The translations under genes and the position numbers were made by a program. This document shows, piece after piece, positions 8,750 through 15,622 of a DNA stretch of 64,000 nt (its first letter is position 1; every line of letters begins with the position of its first letter). The notes below the pieces were generated by a model. That model ran no database searches and was not told the origin of the DNA. It was given only the letters and a program-made list of their open reading frames with translations. Source of the DNA: Microbacterium sp. SD291 (lineage in GTDB: Bacteria; Actinomycetota; Actinomycetes; Actinomycetales; Microbacteriaceae); assembly GCF_017355365.1 (NCBI RefSeq), contig NZ_JADIJR010000014.1:22318-86317 (forward strand). The letters run 5' to 3'.

Positions 8750-10062
8750 CGCGTGGCGCTCCTCTCGGGCGCTGATTCCTCGGGAGCTGTTCTCAGCGCT
8801 GCCCTCCCCGGCAGCGGCACCCTGGCGCGCACACGGAGCCCGCCCTGCGGCCTCGGCGTCACCTCGAGCGTGCCGCCGGACGCCGCGGCCCGCTCGCGCA
8901 TGCCGAGCTGTCCGAGTCCTGGGCGGAACTGGGTGACGGACCGGCCGGTGTTCACCACTTCGAGCTCGACCCCCTGTTCGTCGTAGCGGACGCGCACGTC
9001 GGCGGTCGCGCCCTCTCCGGCATGGCGGCGGGCGTTCGTGAGCGACTCCTGCGCGATCCGGTACAGGTTCACGGCCACGAGGGTCGGCACCGGCACGGGG
9101 TCGCCGACGACCGCGAAGGCGGTGGGCAGGCCGGCCTCGGTCGACGCGCCGGCCAGGACCGCGATGTCTTCGAGTGTCACCGTCGACCCGGCATCCGTGG
9201 TTCCTGCCCGACCGGAGACAGCCGAAGGATCGCCGCCGGGCGTGCGCAGGGTCTCGAGGAGCTGGCGGAGCTCGTGGATCGCGTCGCGAGCAGACCCCTC
9301 GATGCCGGTGAGGATGCGCTTGGAGTGCTCCGGATCCTGATCGAGCACCATCCGCGCGGCTCCCGCCTGCACGCCCATCACCGACACGTGGTGGGCGACG
9401 ACGTCGTGCAGCTCGCGGGCGATGCGCACGCGATCGAGGGCCACGGCCTGCGCCGCCGTCACCTCGCGCTCGCGCTCGAGCTCGATCGTGCGCTGCTCGA
9501 GCACCTCGCGCTCCTGGGCGGCGTGCCATGAGCGCTCGCCGAAGTAGTAGGCGCCGCCGAAGTAGAGGATGTTCAGCATGATCTGGATCAGCATGAACGC
9601 CACGTACGGCGAGAAGGCGCCGGCCGCGACATCCGCCTTGTCGGCCTCGGCGATCGCGTCGCGGTACATCGTGATGACGAGCCAGATGAACATGCCGACG
9701 ATGATGCCGACGCGCACGATCAGGGCGCGGCGGCGGTCGTTCATCCACGCGCCGACCGTGTACAGGCTCACGAACATCGCGATGTTGCCCACGTAGATCT
9801 CGGGGACTCGGATCGTCACGGCCGTGAAGTAGGCGAGCGCCGTGATGACCGCGACGATGCCCGGCCACCGGCGGCGCCCGGCCAGAGGCACCGTGACGAA
9901 CACCGCGTAGACCAGGGCGGTCCACAGCTCCGCCTGGTCCTCTCCGTACACCTCGGCGATCGACGACAGCGCCGCGCTGAGCACGGCGCCGATGAACATC
10001 ACGCCCGCGAGCACGAGGTCGCTGCGGAGCTCGCGCCGGGTGGGCGTGCGGAGGGACGGCAT
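8746..10062 (-). CDS. NarL-type sensor histidine kinase
   Basis: A 438-residue kinase with about five N-terminal membrane segments (residues 15-170) and no recognisable separate sensor domain, a short coiled coil (about 178-205, EREVLEQRTIELEREREV), then a HisKA_3 dimerisation domain with phosphoacceptor H219 (RIARELHDVVAHHVSVMGVQ) and a HATPase domain ending in LGQLGMRERAAASGGTLEV. The class suggests a membrane-stress or lipid-state sensor, which is general for the family and not proven here. Confidence 0.92.
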   Translation of the reverse strand: MPSLRTPTRRELRSDLVLAGVMFIGAVLSAALSSIAEVYGEDQAELWTALVYAVFVTVPLAGRRRWPGIVAVITALAYFTAVTIRVPEIYVGNIAMFVSLYTVGAWMNDRRRALIVRVGIIVGMFIWLVITMYRDAIAEADKADVAAGAFSPYVAFMLIQIMLNILYFGGAYYFGERSWHAAQEREVLEQRTIELEREREVTAAQAVALDRVRIARELHDVVAHHVSVMGVQAGAARMVLDQDPEHSKRILTGIEGSARDAIHELRQLLETLRTPGGDPSAVSGRAGTTDAGSTVTLEDIAVLAGASTEAGLPTAFAVVGDPVPVPTLVAVNLYRIAQESLTNARRHAGEGATADVRVRYDEQGVELEVVNTGRSVTQFRPGLGQLGMRERAAASGGTLEVTPRPQGGLRVRARVPLPGRAALRTAPEESAPERSATR

Positions 10063-10068
10063 CTCTCC

Positions 10069-10074
10069 ACCGTA
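10069..10074 (-). promoter_or_regulatory. -10 box TACGGT for the kinase-regulator operon
   Basis: Ends 6 nt before the ATG at 10062. Confidence 0.45.
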
Positions 10075-10156
10075 CGGGGGAGCGGATGCCGCGGCATCCC
10101 CCTCGAGGCGGATCGACGCAGGACGGAGGATCCGGGGGCCCCTGCGAGAATCAACC

Positions 10157-11317
10157 GTGACCTCCGCAGCGCGCCCCCGCCTCGCTCCGCTCTACCTTGC
10201 CGGCTTCACGACCGCGTTCGGTGCCCACGGCATCGCCGCGGCTCTCGGCGCCGAGACCGAGGACATCGGCTGGACGCTGCTCGCCTTCGGGCTCACCCTC
10301 GCGCTCTACGACCTGGCCGAGGTGCTGCTCAAGCCGTTCTTCGGCGCGCTCAGCGACCGGATCGGCGTGCGCCCGGTGATCATCGGCGGGCTGCTCGCGT
10401 TCTCGGCGTTCTCGGTCGTCGGCGCAGTCGTGCCCGGGATGCTCGGACTCGTCATCGGCCGGTTCGGTCAGGGGGCGGCGGCATCCGCCTTCTCGCCGTC
10501 GTCGTCGGCGGCCGTCGCTCGGCTCACCGACGACTCGACCCGCGGGCGCTACTTCGGCCGCTACGGCTCGTGGAAGAGCCTCGGCTACGCGCTCGGGCCG
10601 ATGCTGGGGGCCGTGCTGGTGGTCTGGGGAGGGATGCCGGCGCTGTTCTGGGCGCTCGCCGCGCTCGGCCTCGGGGCTGCGGCCTGGGTCGCATTCGCGG
10701 TCCCTGCCGTCCCGGTGCTGCCGCGCAAGCGGGTGACGCTGCTCGATCTCGGCCGCGAGCTTGTCACGCCGGGCTTCCTGGTGCCGACGCTGGTGCTCGC
10801 GGCGACCACCGGCGCGCTCGCGGTCGCGGTCGGCTTCCTGCCGCTTCTCGGCAGGCAGCTCGGCATCGGGATCGTCGGCAGCATGGCGATCGTGACCGTG
10901 CTCGCCGTGGTCTCGAGTATCGTGCAGCCGCTCGTCGGGTCCTGGCACGACCGCGGCCGGCTCTCGGTGCGCGCCGGCGCCGTCGGCGGTCTGGCGCTGA
11001 TCGCCCTCGGCATCGCACTCACCGCCGCGGCGCCGCATCCGGTGGCGCTCGTCGCGACCGCCGCGCTCGTCGGGGCGGGCGTCGGCATGGCGACGCCGGT
11101 CGCATTCGCGCATCTCGCGGCGACGACGCCGCCAGAGCGCATGGGCCGGACGATGGGAAGCGCCGAGCTCGGCAGGGAGCTGGGGGATGCCGGAGGGCCG
11201 CTGGTCGCGGGCGCCGTGGCGACGGCATCCGTCCCCGGGATCGGCCTGGGGGTCGTGGCCGCGCTCACGGCCGGAGCGGGCGTGCTGGCCCTGCTGGGGC
11301 TGCGCCGAACTTCCTGA
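10157..11317 (+). CDS. major facilitator superfamily transporter
   Basis: A 386-residue MFS protein with about 12 membrane segments. The loop between segments 2 and 3 carries the family motif in the form GALSDRIGVRPVII, and the second half has the weaker repeat GSWHDRGRLSVRAGAV. GTG 10157 is chosen because the conserved part starts at once (LAPLYLAGFTTAFGAHG) and GAGAAT lies 5 nt upstream; earlier in-frame starts would add a non-homologous tail and overlap the divergent kinase gene. Probable drug or metabolite exporter; substrate unknown. Confidence 0.85.
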   Translation: MTSAARPRLAPLYLAGFTTAFGAHGIAAALGAETEDIGWTLLAFGLTLALYDLAEVLLKPFFGALSDRIGVRPVIIGGLLAFSAFSVVGAVVPGMLGLVIGRFGQGAAASAFSPSSSAAVARLTDDSTRGRYFGRYGSWKSLGYALGPMLGAVLVVWGGMPALFWALAALGLGAAAWVAFAVPAVPVLPRKRVTLLDLGRELVTPGFLVPTLVLAATTGALAVAVGFLPLLGRQLGIGIVGSMAIVTVLAVVSSIVQPLVGSWHDRGRLSVRAGAVGGLALIALGIALTAAAPHPVALVATAALVGAGVGMATPVAFAHLAATTPPERMGRTMGSAELGRELGDAGGPLVAGAVATASVPGIGLGVVAALTAGAGVLALLGLRRTS

Positions 11318-11325
11318 AGTTGCTA

Positions 11326-11358
11326 TTGACAAGCTCGCTTGCTTTTTGCAAGTATGCT
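11326..11358 (+). promoter_or_regulatory. promoter and HxlR-type operator of the VOC-hxlR-DHFR operon
   Basis: TTGACA stands at 11326 and TATGCT at 11353, a spacing of 21 that is too long for optimal use. The gap is filled by repeated half-sites: CAAGC, GCTTGC and GCAAG, including the palindrome CTTGC-TTTTT-GCAAG (11338-11352). The operon encodes an HxlR regulator, so autoregulation at this site is the simplest reading. Confidence 0.6.
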
Positions 11359-11385
11359 TCCACAGGCTCAGCGACCCAGCCGGGA
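11358..11385 (+). repeat. dispersed element, copy 3 (5' leader of the VOC operon)
   Basis: A diverged copy (CTTCCACAGGCTCAGCGACC, then CAGCCGGG) directly after the TATGCT box, so it should form the 5' untranslated leader. It shares the CAGCGACCCAGCCGGG variant with copy 5. Confidence 0.65.
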
Positions 11386-11410
11386 CTGATCGCCACGAGA
11401 GGGAGCAAGC

Positions 11411-11851
11411 ATGTCCACCAAGGTCTTCGTCAACCTTCCGACCACCGACCTCGAGCGCGCCAAGGCGTTCTACACGGCGCTCGGCTGCGAGATCAACCCG
11501 CTGTTCACCGACGAGAACGCCGCCTGCATCGTGTGGAGCGACGACATCTACTTCATGGTGCTCAAGCGCGAGTTCTTCGCCACGTTCACCGACAAGCCGA
11601 TCGCCGACCCGAACGAGGTCTGCCAGGTCTCCGTGTCGTTCGCGCAGGACACGCGCGAAGACGTCGACGCGCTCGCCGGCAAGGCCCTGGCGGCCGGCGG
11701 CTCCGAGCCCAAGCCCGCACAGGACTACGGCTTCATGTACTCGCGCGACATCGACGACCCCGACGGCAACTCGCTGGGCTTCCTCTACATGACCCCCGAA
11801 GCCGCGGAGAACGGCCCGGATCACGTGGCGGAGCAGGGCGCAGCGTCCTGA
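11411..11851 (+). CDS. VOC-family (glyoxalase/bleomycin resistance fold) protein
   Basis: A 146-residue protein with two beta-alpha-beta-beta-beta modules of the vicinal oxygen chelate fold (KVFVNLPTTDLERAKAFYTALG at the start; YSRDIDDPDGNSLGFLYM at the end). This subfamily is usually annotated as a glyoxalase-like or lactoylglutathione-lyase-related protein; the substrate is unknown. A GAGGGAG ribosome site precedes the ATG. It is the first gene of a three-gene operon with an HxlR regulator and a DHFR-fold protein, a set that is often linked to response to electrophiles, here by inference. Confidence 0.88.
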   Translation: MSTKVFVNLPTTDLERAKAFYTALGCEINPLFTDENAACIVWSDDIYFMVLKREFFATFTDKPIADPNEVCQVSVSFAQDTREDVDALAGKALAAGGSEPKPAQDYGFMYSRDIDDPDGNSLGFLYMTPEAAENGPDHVAEQGAAS

Positions 11852-11852
11852 C

Positions 11853-12545
11853 ATGGCGGCGCGCAGCTACGGCCAGTACTGCGGTGTGACGACGGCCGTC
11901 GAGCTGATCGGGGAGCGGTGGGCTCTGCTCATCATCCGCGATCTGCTCGTCGGGCCCCGTCGGTACACCGACCTCAAGCAGGGCCTGCCGCGCATCCCCA
12001 CCAACATCCTGTCCACGCGCCTGAAGGAGCTGCAGCAGGGCGGGGTGGTGCGACGGGTCCCGCTGCACAACTGCGGCCTCGTGTACGAGCTCACCCCATA
12101 CGGGCGGGCGCTCGAGCCGGTGATCCTGGAGCTCGGGCGCTGGGGTTTCCAGACGATGGGCGACCCCTCGCCGGATGACGTGGTCACCGCGGATTCGCTC
12201 ACGATGGCGCTGCGCACGGCGTTCCAGACGGATGCCGCCGCGGATGCCGAGTACGAGCTGCACGTCGGCGACGTGGCGCTGCGCGCTTCGGTGCGGGGCG
12301 GCATCCTGTCGGTGGCTCAGCTTGCGCCGCCGGCTCCGCCCGTCGGCGGACGGGTTCCTGCCGGGGAACCGGATGCCGTGATCGTCGCCGGCCCCGGCAT
12401 CCGTCGCCTGATCGTCGGCGAGATCACGCCGGCCGAGGCGATCGAGCAGGACGTCCTCGCCGTGGTGCGCGGCGAGCTCGCCCACCTGGAATCCTTCGCC
12501 GCGACCTTCCACATCGCACCGCTCGCCGCACCACTGACTGTGTAA
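11853..12545 (+). CDS. HxlR-family transcriptional regulator
   Basis: A 230-residue regulator: the HxlR winged helix (about 10-100) shows CGVTTAVELIGERWALLIIRDLL and PTNILSTRLKELQQGGVVRR, followed by about 120 residues resembling a sterol-carrier-like domain (ELHVGDVALRASVRGG). It starts one base after the stop of the VOC gene. Cysteines C10 and C69 could serve a redox or electrophile switch, as in HypR and QorR; this is a suggestion only. The half-site cluster upstream of the operon is its likely target. Confidence 0.9.
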   Translation: MAARSYGQYCGVTTAVELIGERWALLIIRDLLVGPRRYTDLKQGLPRIPTNILSTRLKELQQGGVVRRVPLHNCGLVYELTPYGRALEPVILELGRWGFQTMGDPSPDDVVTADSLTMALRTAFQTDAAADAEYELHVGDVALRASVRGGILSVAQLAPPAPPVGGRVPAGEPDAVIVAGPGIRRLIVGEITPAEAIEQDVLAVVRGELAHLESFAATFHIAPLAAPLTV

Positions 12546-12555
12546 GGAGAAGATC

Positions 12556-13182
12556 ATGACCGGTCGCATCCTGATCGACCTGTTCACCACCCTCGACGGC
12601 GTCGCGCAGGGGCCCGGCGGCACCGATGAGGACACCTCCGGCGGCTTCCGCTTCAGCGGCTGGCAGGCCGGCCACCCGTCGTCGGGTGTCGGCGAGGCGG
12701 TGATGGCGGGGATGCAGCGGCTCGATGCGCTGCTGCTCGGCCGCCGCACGTACGACATCTTCGCCGGCTACTGGCCGCAGCACACCGAGGGGCCGTCCGG
12801 CGAGATCGGCCGCCTGTTCAACCGGGTGCCCAAGTACGTCGCGTCCCGTGACCCCCGCATTCGGCTCGGCTGGGAGGGCTCTTCGCGGGTGGGGAAGAAC
12901 CTCGTGGCCGAGGTGGCCGAGATGCGCGCGAAGCACCGTGAGGTGCACGTGATCGGCAGCATCGACTTCGTGCACACACTGCTCGCCGAGGGGCTCTTCG
13001 ACGAGCTGAACCTCTGGGTCTACCCGATCCTGCTCGGCGCGGGCAAGAAGGTCTTCGACGATCACGCGATGCCGTCGGTGCTGACGCTGCTCGACCCTCC
13101 GGTGACGGACGACGGCGGCGTGACACTCCTGCGGTACGGCCGGACGGACCGCGTGCCGGAGGTGGGCACGTTCGAGGATTGA
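12556..13182 (+). CDS. dihydrofolate reductase-fold protein (RibD C-terminal-like)
   Basis: A 208-residue member of the DHFR/RibD_C superfamily, with the typical start ILIDLFTTLDGVAQGPGG, the LLLGRRTYDIFAGYW segment, an NADPH-binding HVIGSIDFVHTLLAEGLFDEL and LLGAGKKVF. These small actinobacterial proteins are not folate enzymes as a rule; they are uncharacterised NAD(P)H-dependent reductases. A strong AAGGAG lies 8 nt before the ATG; third gene of the HxlR operon. A second family member is encoded at 58228-58821. Confidence 0.88.
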   Translation: MTGRILIDLFTTLDGVAQGPGGTDEDTSGGFRFSGWQAGHPSSGVGEAVMAGMQRLDALLLGRRTYDIFAGYWPQHTEGPSGEIGRLFNRVPKYVASRDPRIRLGWEGSSRVGKNLVAEVAEMRAKHREVHVIGSIDFVHTLLAEGLFDELNLWVYPILLGAGKKVFDDHAMPSVLTLLDPPVTDDGGVTLLRYGRTDRVPEVGTFED

Positions 13183-13209
13183 TCTCGCGCGATCGCGCAG
13201 CATCCGCGC

Positions 13210-13215
13210 CATGAT
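13210..13215 (+). promoter_or_regulatory. -10 box CATGAT for the cyclase-family gene
   Basis: Ends 6 nt before the ATG at 13222. Confidence 0.4.
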
Positions 13216-13221
13216 TGTCGG

Positions 13222-13854
13222 ATGCTGCGCGATCTGAGCCACCCGATCCGAAGCGGGATGACGGTGTACCCCGGCGACCCCGCCGTCTCGGTCGAGCCGG
13301 CGCTGACACTCGACGCTCATGGTGCCGCGGTCACCCGCCTCGGCCTCGGGTCGCACACCGGCACGCACGTCGACGCCCCGGCGCACACGATCCGCGGCGG
13401 GCGCACCCTCGCCGACGTCGCGCTGGATGAGCTCGTCGGCGAGGCGATCGTCCTTCGGGTCTCGAACGCAGAACCAGAACGCGCCATCGTCCTCGACGAC
13501 CTCGCCCCTCCCGACACGGTGCCGCCGATCGTGATCGTCGAGACCGGCTGGGCGCGCTTCTTCGGCACGGAGCGTGCGCTGCGGCATCCGTTTCTCGCCC
13601 CCGACGCCGCCCGCGAACTCACGCGCCGCGGCATGCGGGTTCTCGCGGTCGACACCCTGAGTCCCGATCCGACGCCGGCCGAGGCATTCCCCGTGCACGA
13701 GATCGTGCTCGGCGGCGACGGGCTCATCGTCGAGAACCTCTACGGGCTCGACGGCCTCCCCACGAGGGTCCCCGTCGGGTTCTTCCCGCTGCGGCTCGAG
13801 GGCGACGGGGCGCCGGTCCGCGCAGTCGCCTTCCTCGACGACTCCGCGCGCTGA
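13222..13854 (+). CDS. cyclase-family (kynurenine formamidase-like) metal hydrolase
   Basis: A 210-residue protein of the KynB/cyclase family. The signature HxGTHxDxPxH is complete: H45, T48, H49, D51 and H55 in HTGTHVDAPAH, the residues that hold the metal ions. A second family stretch is VLAVDTLSPDPTPAEAFPVHEIVLGGDGLIVENL. No tryptophan catabolism genes are adjacent, so arylformamidase activity is only one option; other members act on cyclic amides and lactams. Confidence 0.85.
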   Translation: MLRDLSHPIRSGMTVYPGDPAVSVEPALTLDAHGAAVTRLGLGSHTGTHVDAPAHTIRGGRTLADVALDELVGEAIVLRVSNAEPERAIVLDDLAPPDTVPPIVIVETGWARFFGTERALRHPFLAPDAARELTRRGMRVLAVDTLSPDPTPAEAFPVHEIVLGGDGLIVENLYGLDGLPTRVPVGFFPLRLEGDGAPVRAVAFLDDSAR

Positions 13855-13866
13855 CGGGATCAGCGC
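13848..13866. terminator. short hairpin spanning two convergent stop codons
   Basis: GCGCTGA (13848-13854) pairs with TCAGCGC (13860-13866) around a 5-nt loop; both stop codons of the convergent genes are in the stem. Only 7 pairs, so weak. Confidence 0.4.
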
Positions 13867-14678
13867 CGCCCGAGCAGCCGCTCGATCACGTGCGCGACGC
13901 CGTCGTCGTCGTTCGACGGGGCGATCTCGTCGGCGGCATCCTGCACGACGTCCTCGGCGCCTGCCATGGCGACCCCATGCCCGGCCCAGCGCAGCATCTC
14001 GACGTCGTTGAGCGCGTCGCCGAAGGCGACCACGTCGGCCCGCTCGACCTCGAGGTGCTCGCAGAGCCGCGCGAGGCCGGTCGCCTTGGTCACACCCTCG
14101 GCCATGACCTCGACGAACGGGGCACCGGAGAGCGTCGCCTCGAAGCCCGACAGCCCGAGATCGCGCAGCGTGTCGAACAGCACCGACGGCGCGAGCTCCG
14201 GATGCCGGATCACGAGCTTGAGGCTCGGAGCCGCGAGCACGTGGTCGAGCTCGACCCCGCCCATCGTCCGCGGATCGCGCTTGTGGTCGGAGAGCTTCGA
14301 GAGCTCCGCGTAGCCGTGCTGGGCCACGAACGTCTCGCCGCCCTCGCGCACGCTCGCGAACAGCAGACCCGGAACGCTCGCGCGCAGCGCCTCGGCAAGC
14401 GTGCGGATCGTGTCGGCAGGGAGCTCCTCGGCGAACAGCATCCGCCCGTCACCCAGATGCGTCGCGTACGCGCCGTTGCCGCACAGCGCCCAGTCGTCGA
14501 ATCCCGCGTCGGCCGCGATCGCGCGCAGGCCGATCGGCTGGCGAGCCGTGACCGGCACGACGTGGACGCCGCGGGCACGTGCGGCGTCCAGCGCCCGGCG
14601 GGTGCGCGGGGACACGGCGGATGCCGAGTCGAGGAGAGTCCCGTCGAGGTCGGTCGCGATCAGCTGGACGGGATGCAT
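13860..14678 (-). CDS. HAD-superfamily phosphatase, Cof-like (class IIB)
   Basis: A 272-residue Cof-type HAD phosphatase. Motif I is ATDLDGTLLDS with nucleophile D11 and acid/base D13, motif II is PVTAR, and motif IV is VAFGDALNDVEML; the class IIB cap lies between. Such enzymes dephosphorylate sugar phosphates or cofactors such as pyridoxal or flavin phosphates. It lies 28 bp downstream of the exonuclease III gene, with a dispersed element filling the gap, and no promoter of its own was seen. Confidence 0.88.
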   Translation of the reverse strand: MHPVQLIATDLDGTLLDSASAVSPRTRRALDAARARGVHVVPVTARQPIGLRAIAADAGFDDWALCGNGAYATHLGDGRMLFAEELPADTIRTLAEALRASVPGLLFASVREGGETFVAQHGYAELSKLSDHKRDPRTMGGVELDHVLAAPSLKLVIRHPELAPSVLFDTLRDLGLSGFEATLSGAPFVEVMAEGVTKATGLARLCEHLEVERADVVAFGDALNDVEMLRWAGHGVAMAGAEDVVQDAADEIAPSNDDDGVAHVIERLLGRR

Positions 14679-14683
14679 CTGTC

Positions 14684-14709
14684 GGCTCCCTGAGCTTGTC
14701 GAAGGGTCA
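14684..14709 (-). repeat. dispersed element, copy 4 (between xth and the HAD gene)
   Basis: Minus-strand core CCCTTCGACAAGCTCAGGGA. The stop codon of exonuclease III lies in its first bases, so the element forms the spacer between the two genes. Confidence 0.75.
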
Positions 14710-15552
14710 GGAGAAGATCATCGGGAGATCGTCGTCTTCGGCGGCACTCCCGAAGTCGAGATCGACGACAACCGGGACGTGGTCGCTCGGCTGCTCGCCC
14801 TTGCGCTCGTCGCGGTGGATGGAGGCCCCGGTCACGGCATCCGCCAGCGCCGAGGAGCCCATGATGAAGTCGATGCGGATGCCCTCGTTGCGGGGGAACT
14901 TGAGCCGCTGGTAGTCCCAGTAGGTGTAGCCCTCCGGGAGCAGCGGCCGCACGACGTCGGTGAGGCCGGCATCCGCCAGCGCGAAGAACGCGGCCCGCTC
15001 CTGCGGCGAGACGTGCGTGGAGACGCCCTCGACGATCGCCGGGTCGCCGTTGTCATGCGGGAACGGGATGATGTTGAAGTCGCCGACCAGCGCGAGCGGC
15101 AGGCCGGGGTCGGCCGACAGCTCGGCGGCCGTCGCCTTCTTCAGCTCCTCGAGCCAGTGCAGCTTGTACGCGTAGTGCGGGTCGTCGAGCGAGCGCCCGT
15201 TCGGCACGTACAGGCTCCACACCCTGACCCCGTCGACCATCACGCCGAGCGCGCGGGCCTCCTGCGGAGCATCCGGCCCCTCATGCCCCTTCGCGAACCC
15301 CGGCATGCCCGCGAACGCGGTCTGCACGTCGGTGATCGGCAGACGGCTCGCGATCGCGACGCCGTTCCACTGATTGAGGCCGTGCACCTCGACGTGGTAC
15401 CCGGCGTCCTCGAACGGGCCGTACGGGAACTGCTCGGGCTTGCACTTGATCTCCTGCATCGCCAGCACGTCGATGTCCTCGCGCACGGCGAACTCGACGG
15501 TGCGGGTGACGCGGGTGCGGATCGAGTTGACGTTCCAGGTGGCCAAGCGCAT
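14707..15552 (-). CDS. xth: exodeoxyribonuclease III (AP endonuclease)
   Basis: A 281-residue Mg2+-dependent AP endonuclease/3'-5' exonuclease for base excision repair. Visible motifs are RLATWNVNSI (N8), LAMQEIKCKPEQFP (metal ligand E34), SLYVPNG, the catalytic GDFNIIP and the closing pair GIRIDFIMGS and QPSDHVPVVVDL with the catalytic Asp-His. Length and order match the ExoIII family. Confidence 0.93.
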   Translation of the reverse strand: MRLATWNVNSIRTRVTRTVEFAVREDIDVLAMQEIKCKPEQFPYGPFEDAGYHVEVHGLNQWNGVAIASRLPITDVQTAFAGMPGFAKGHEGPDAPQEARALGVMVDGVRVWSLYVPNGRSLDDPHYAYKLHWLEELKKATAAELSADPGLPLALVGDFNIIPFPHDNGDPAIVEGVSTHVSPQERAAFFALADAGLTDVVRPLLPEGYTYWDYQRLKFPRNEGIRIDFIMGSSALADAVTGASIHRDERKGEQPSDHVPVVVDLDFGSAAEDDDLPMIFS

Positions 15553-15558
15553 GGGTCA

Positions 15559-15564
15559 AGCCTA
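15559..15564 (-). promoter_or_regulatory. -10 box TAGGCT for exonuclease III
   Basis: Ends 6 nt before the ATG at 15552. Confidence 0.5.
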
Positions 15565-15581
15565 GTTGCGGGGGAGGACAG

Positions 15582-15612
15582 GGGATGCCGGGGTGTGGAC
15601 CGCCGGCATCCC
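15582..15612 (-). terminator. hairpin after glcB
   Basis: GGGATGCCGG (15582-15591) pairs with CCGGCATCCC (15603-15612) over an 11-nt loop, 10 bp beyond the glcB stop. Both arms contain the abundant word GGATGCC. Confidence 0.55.
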
Positions 15613-15622
15613 GCGCCTCAGG

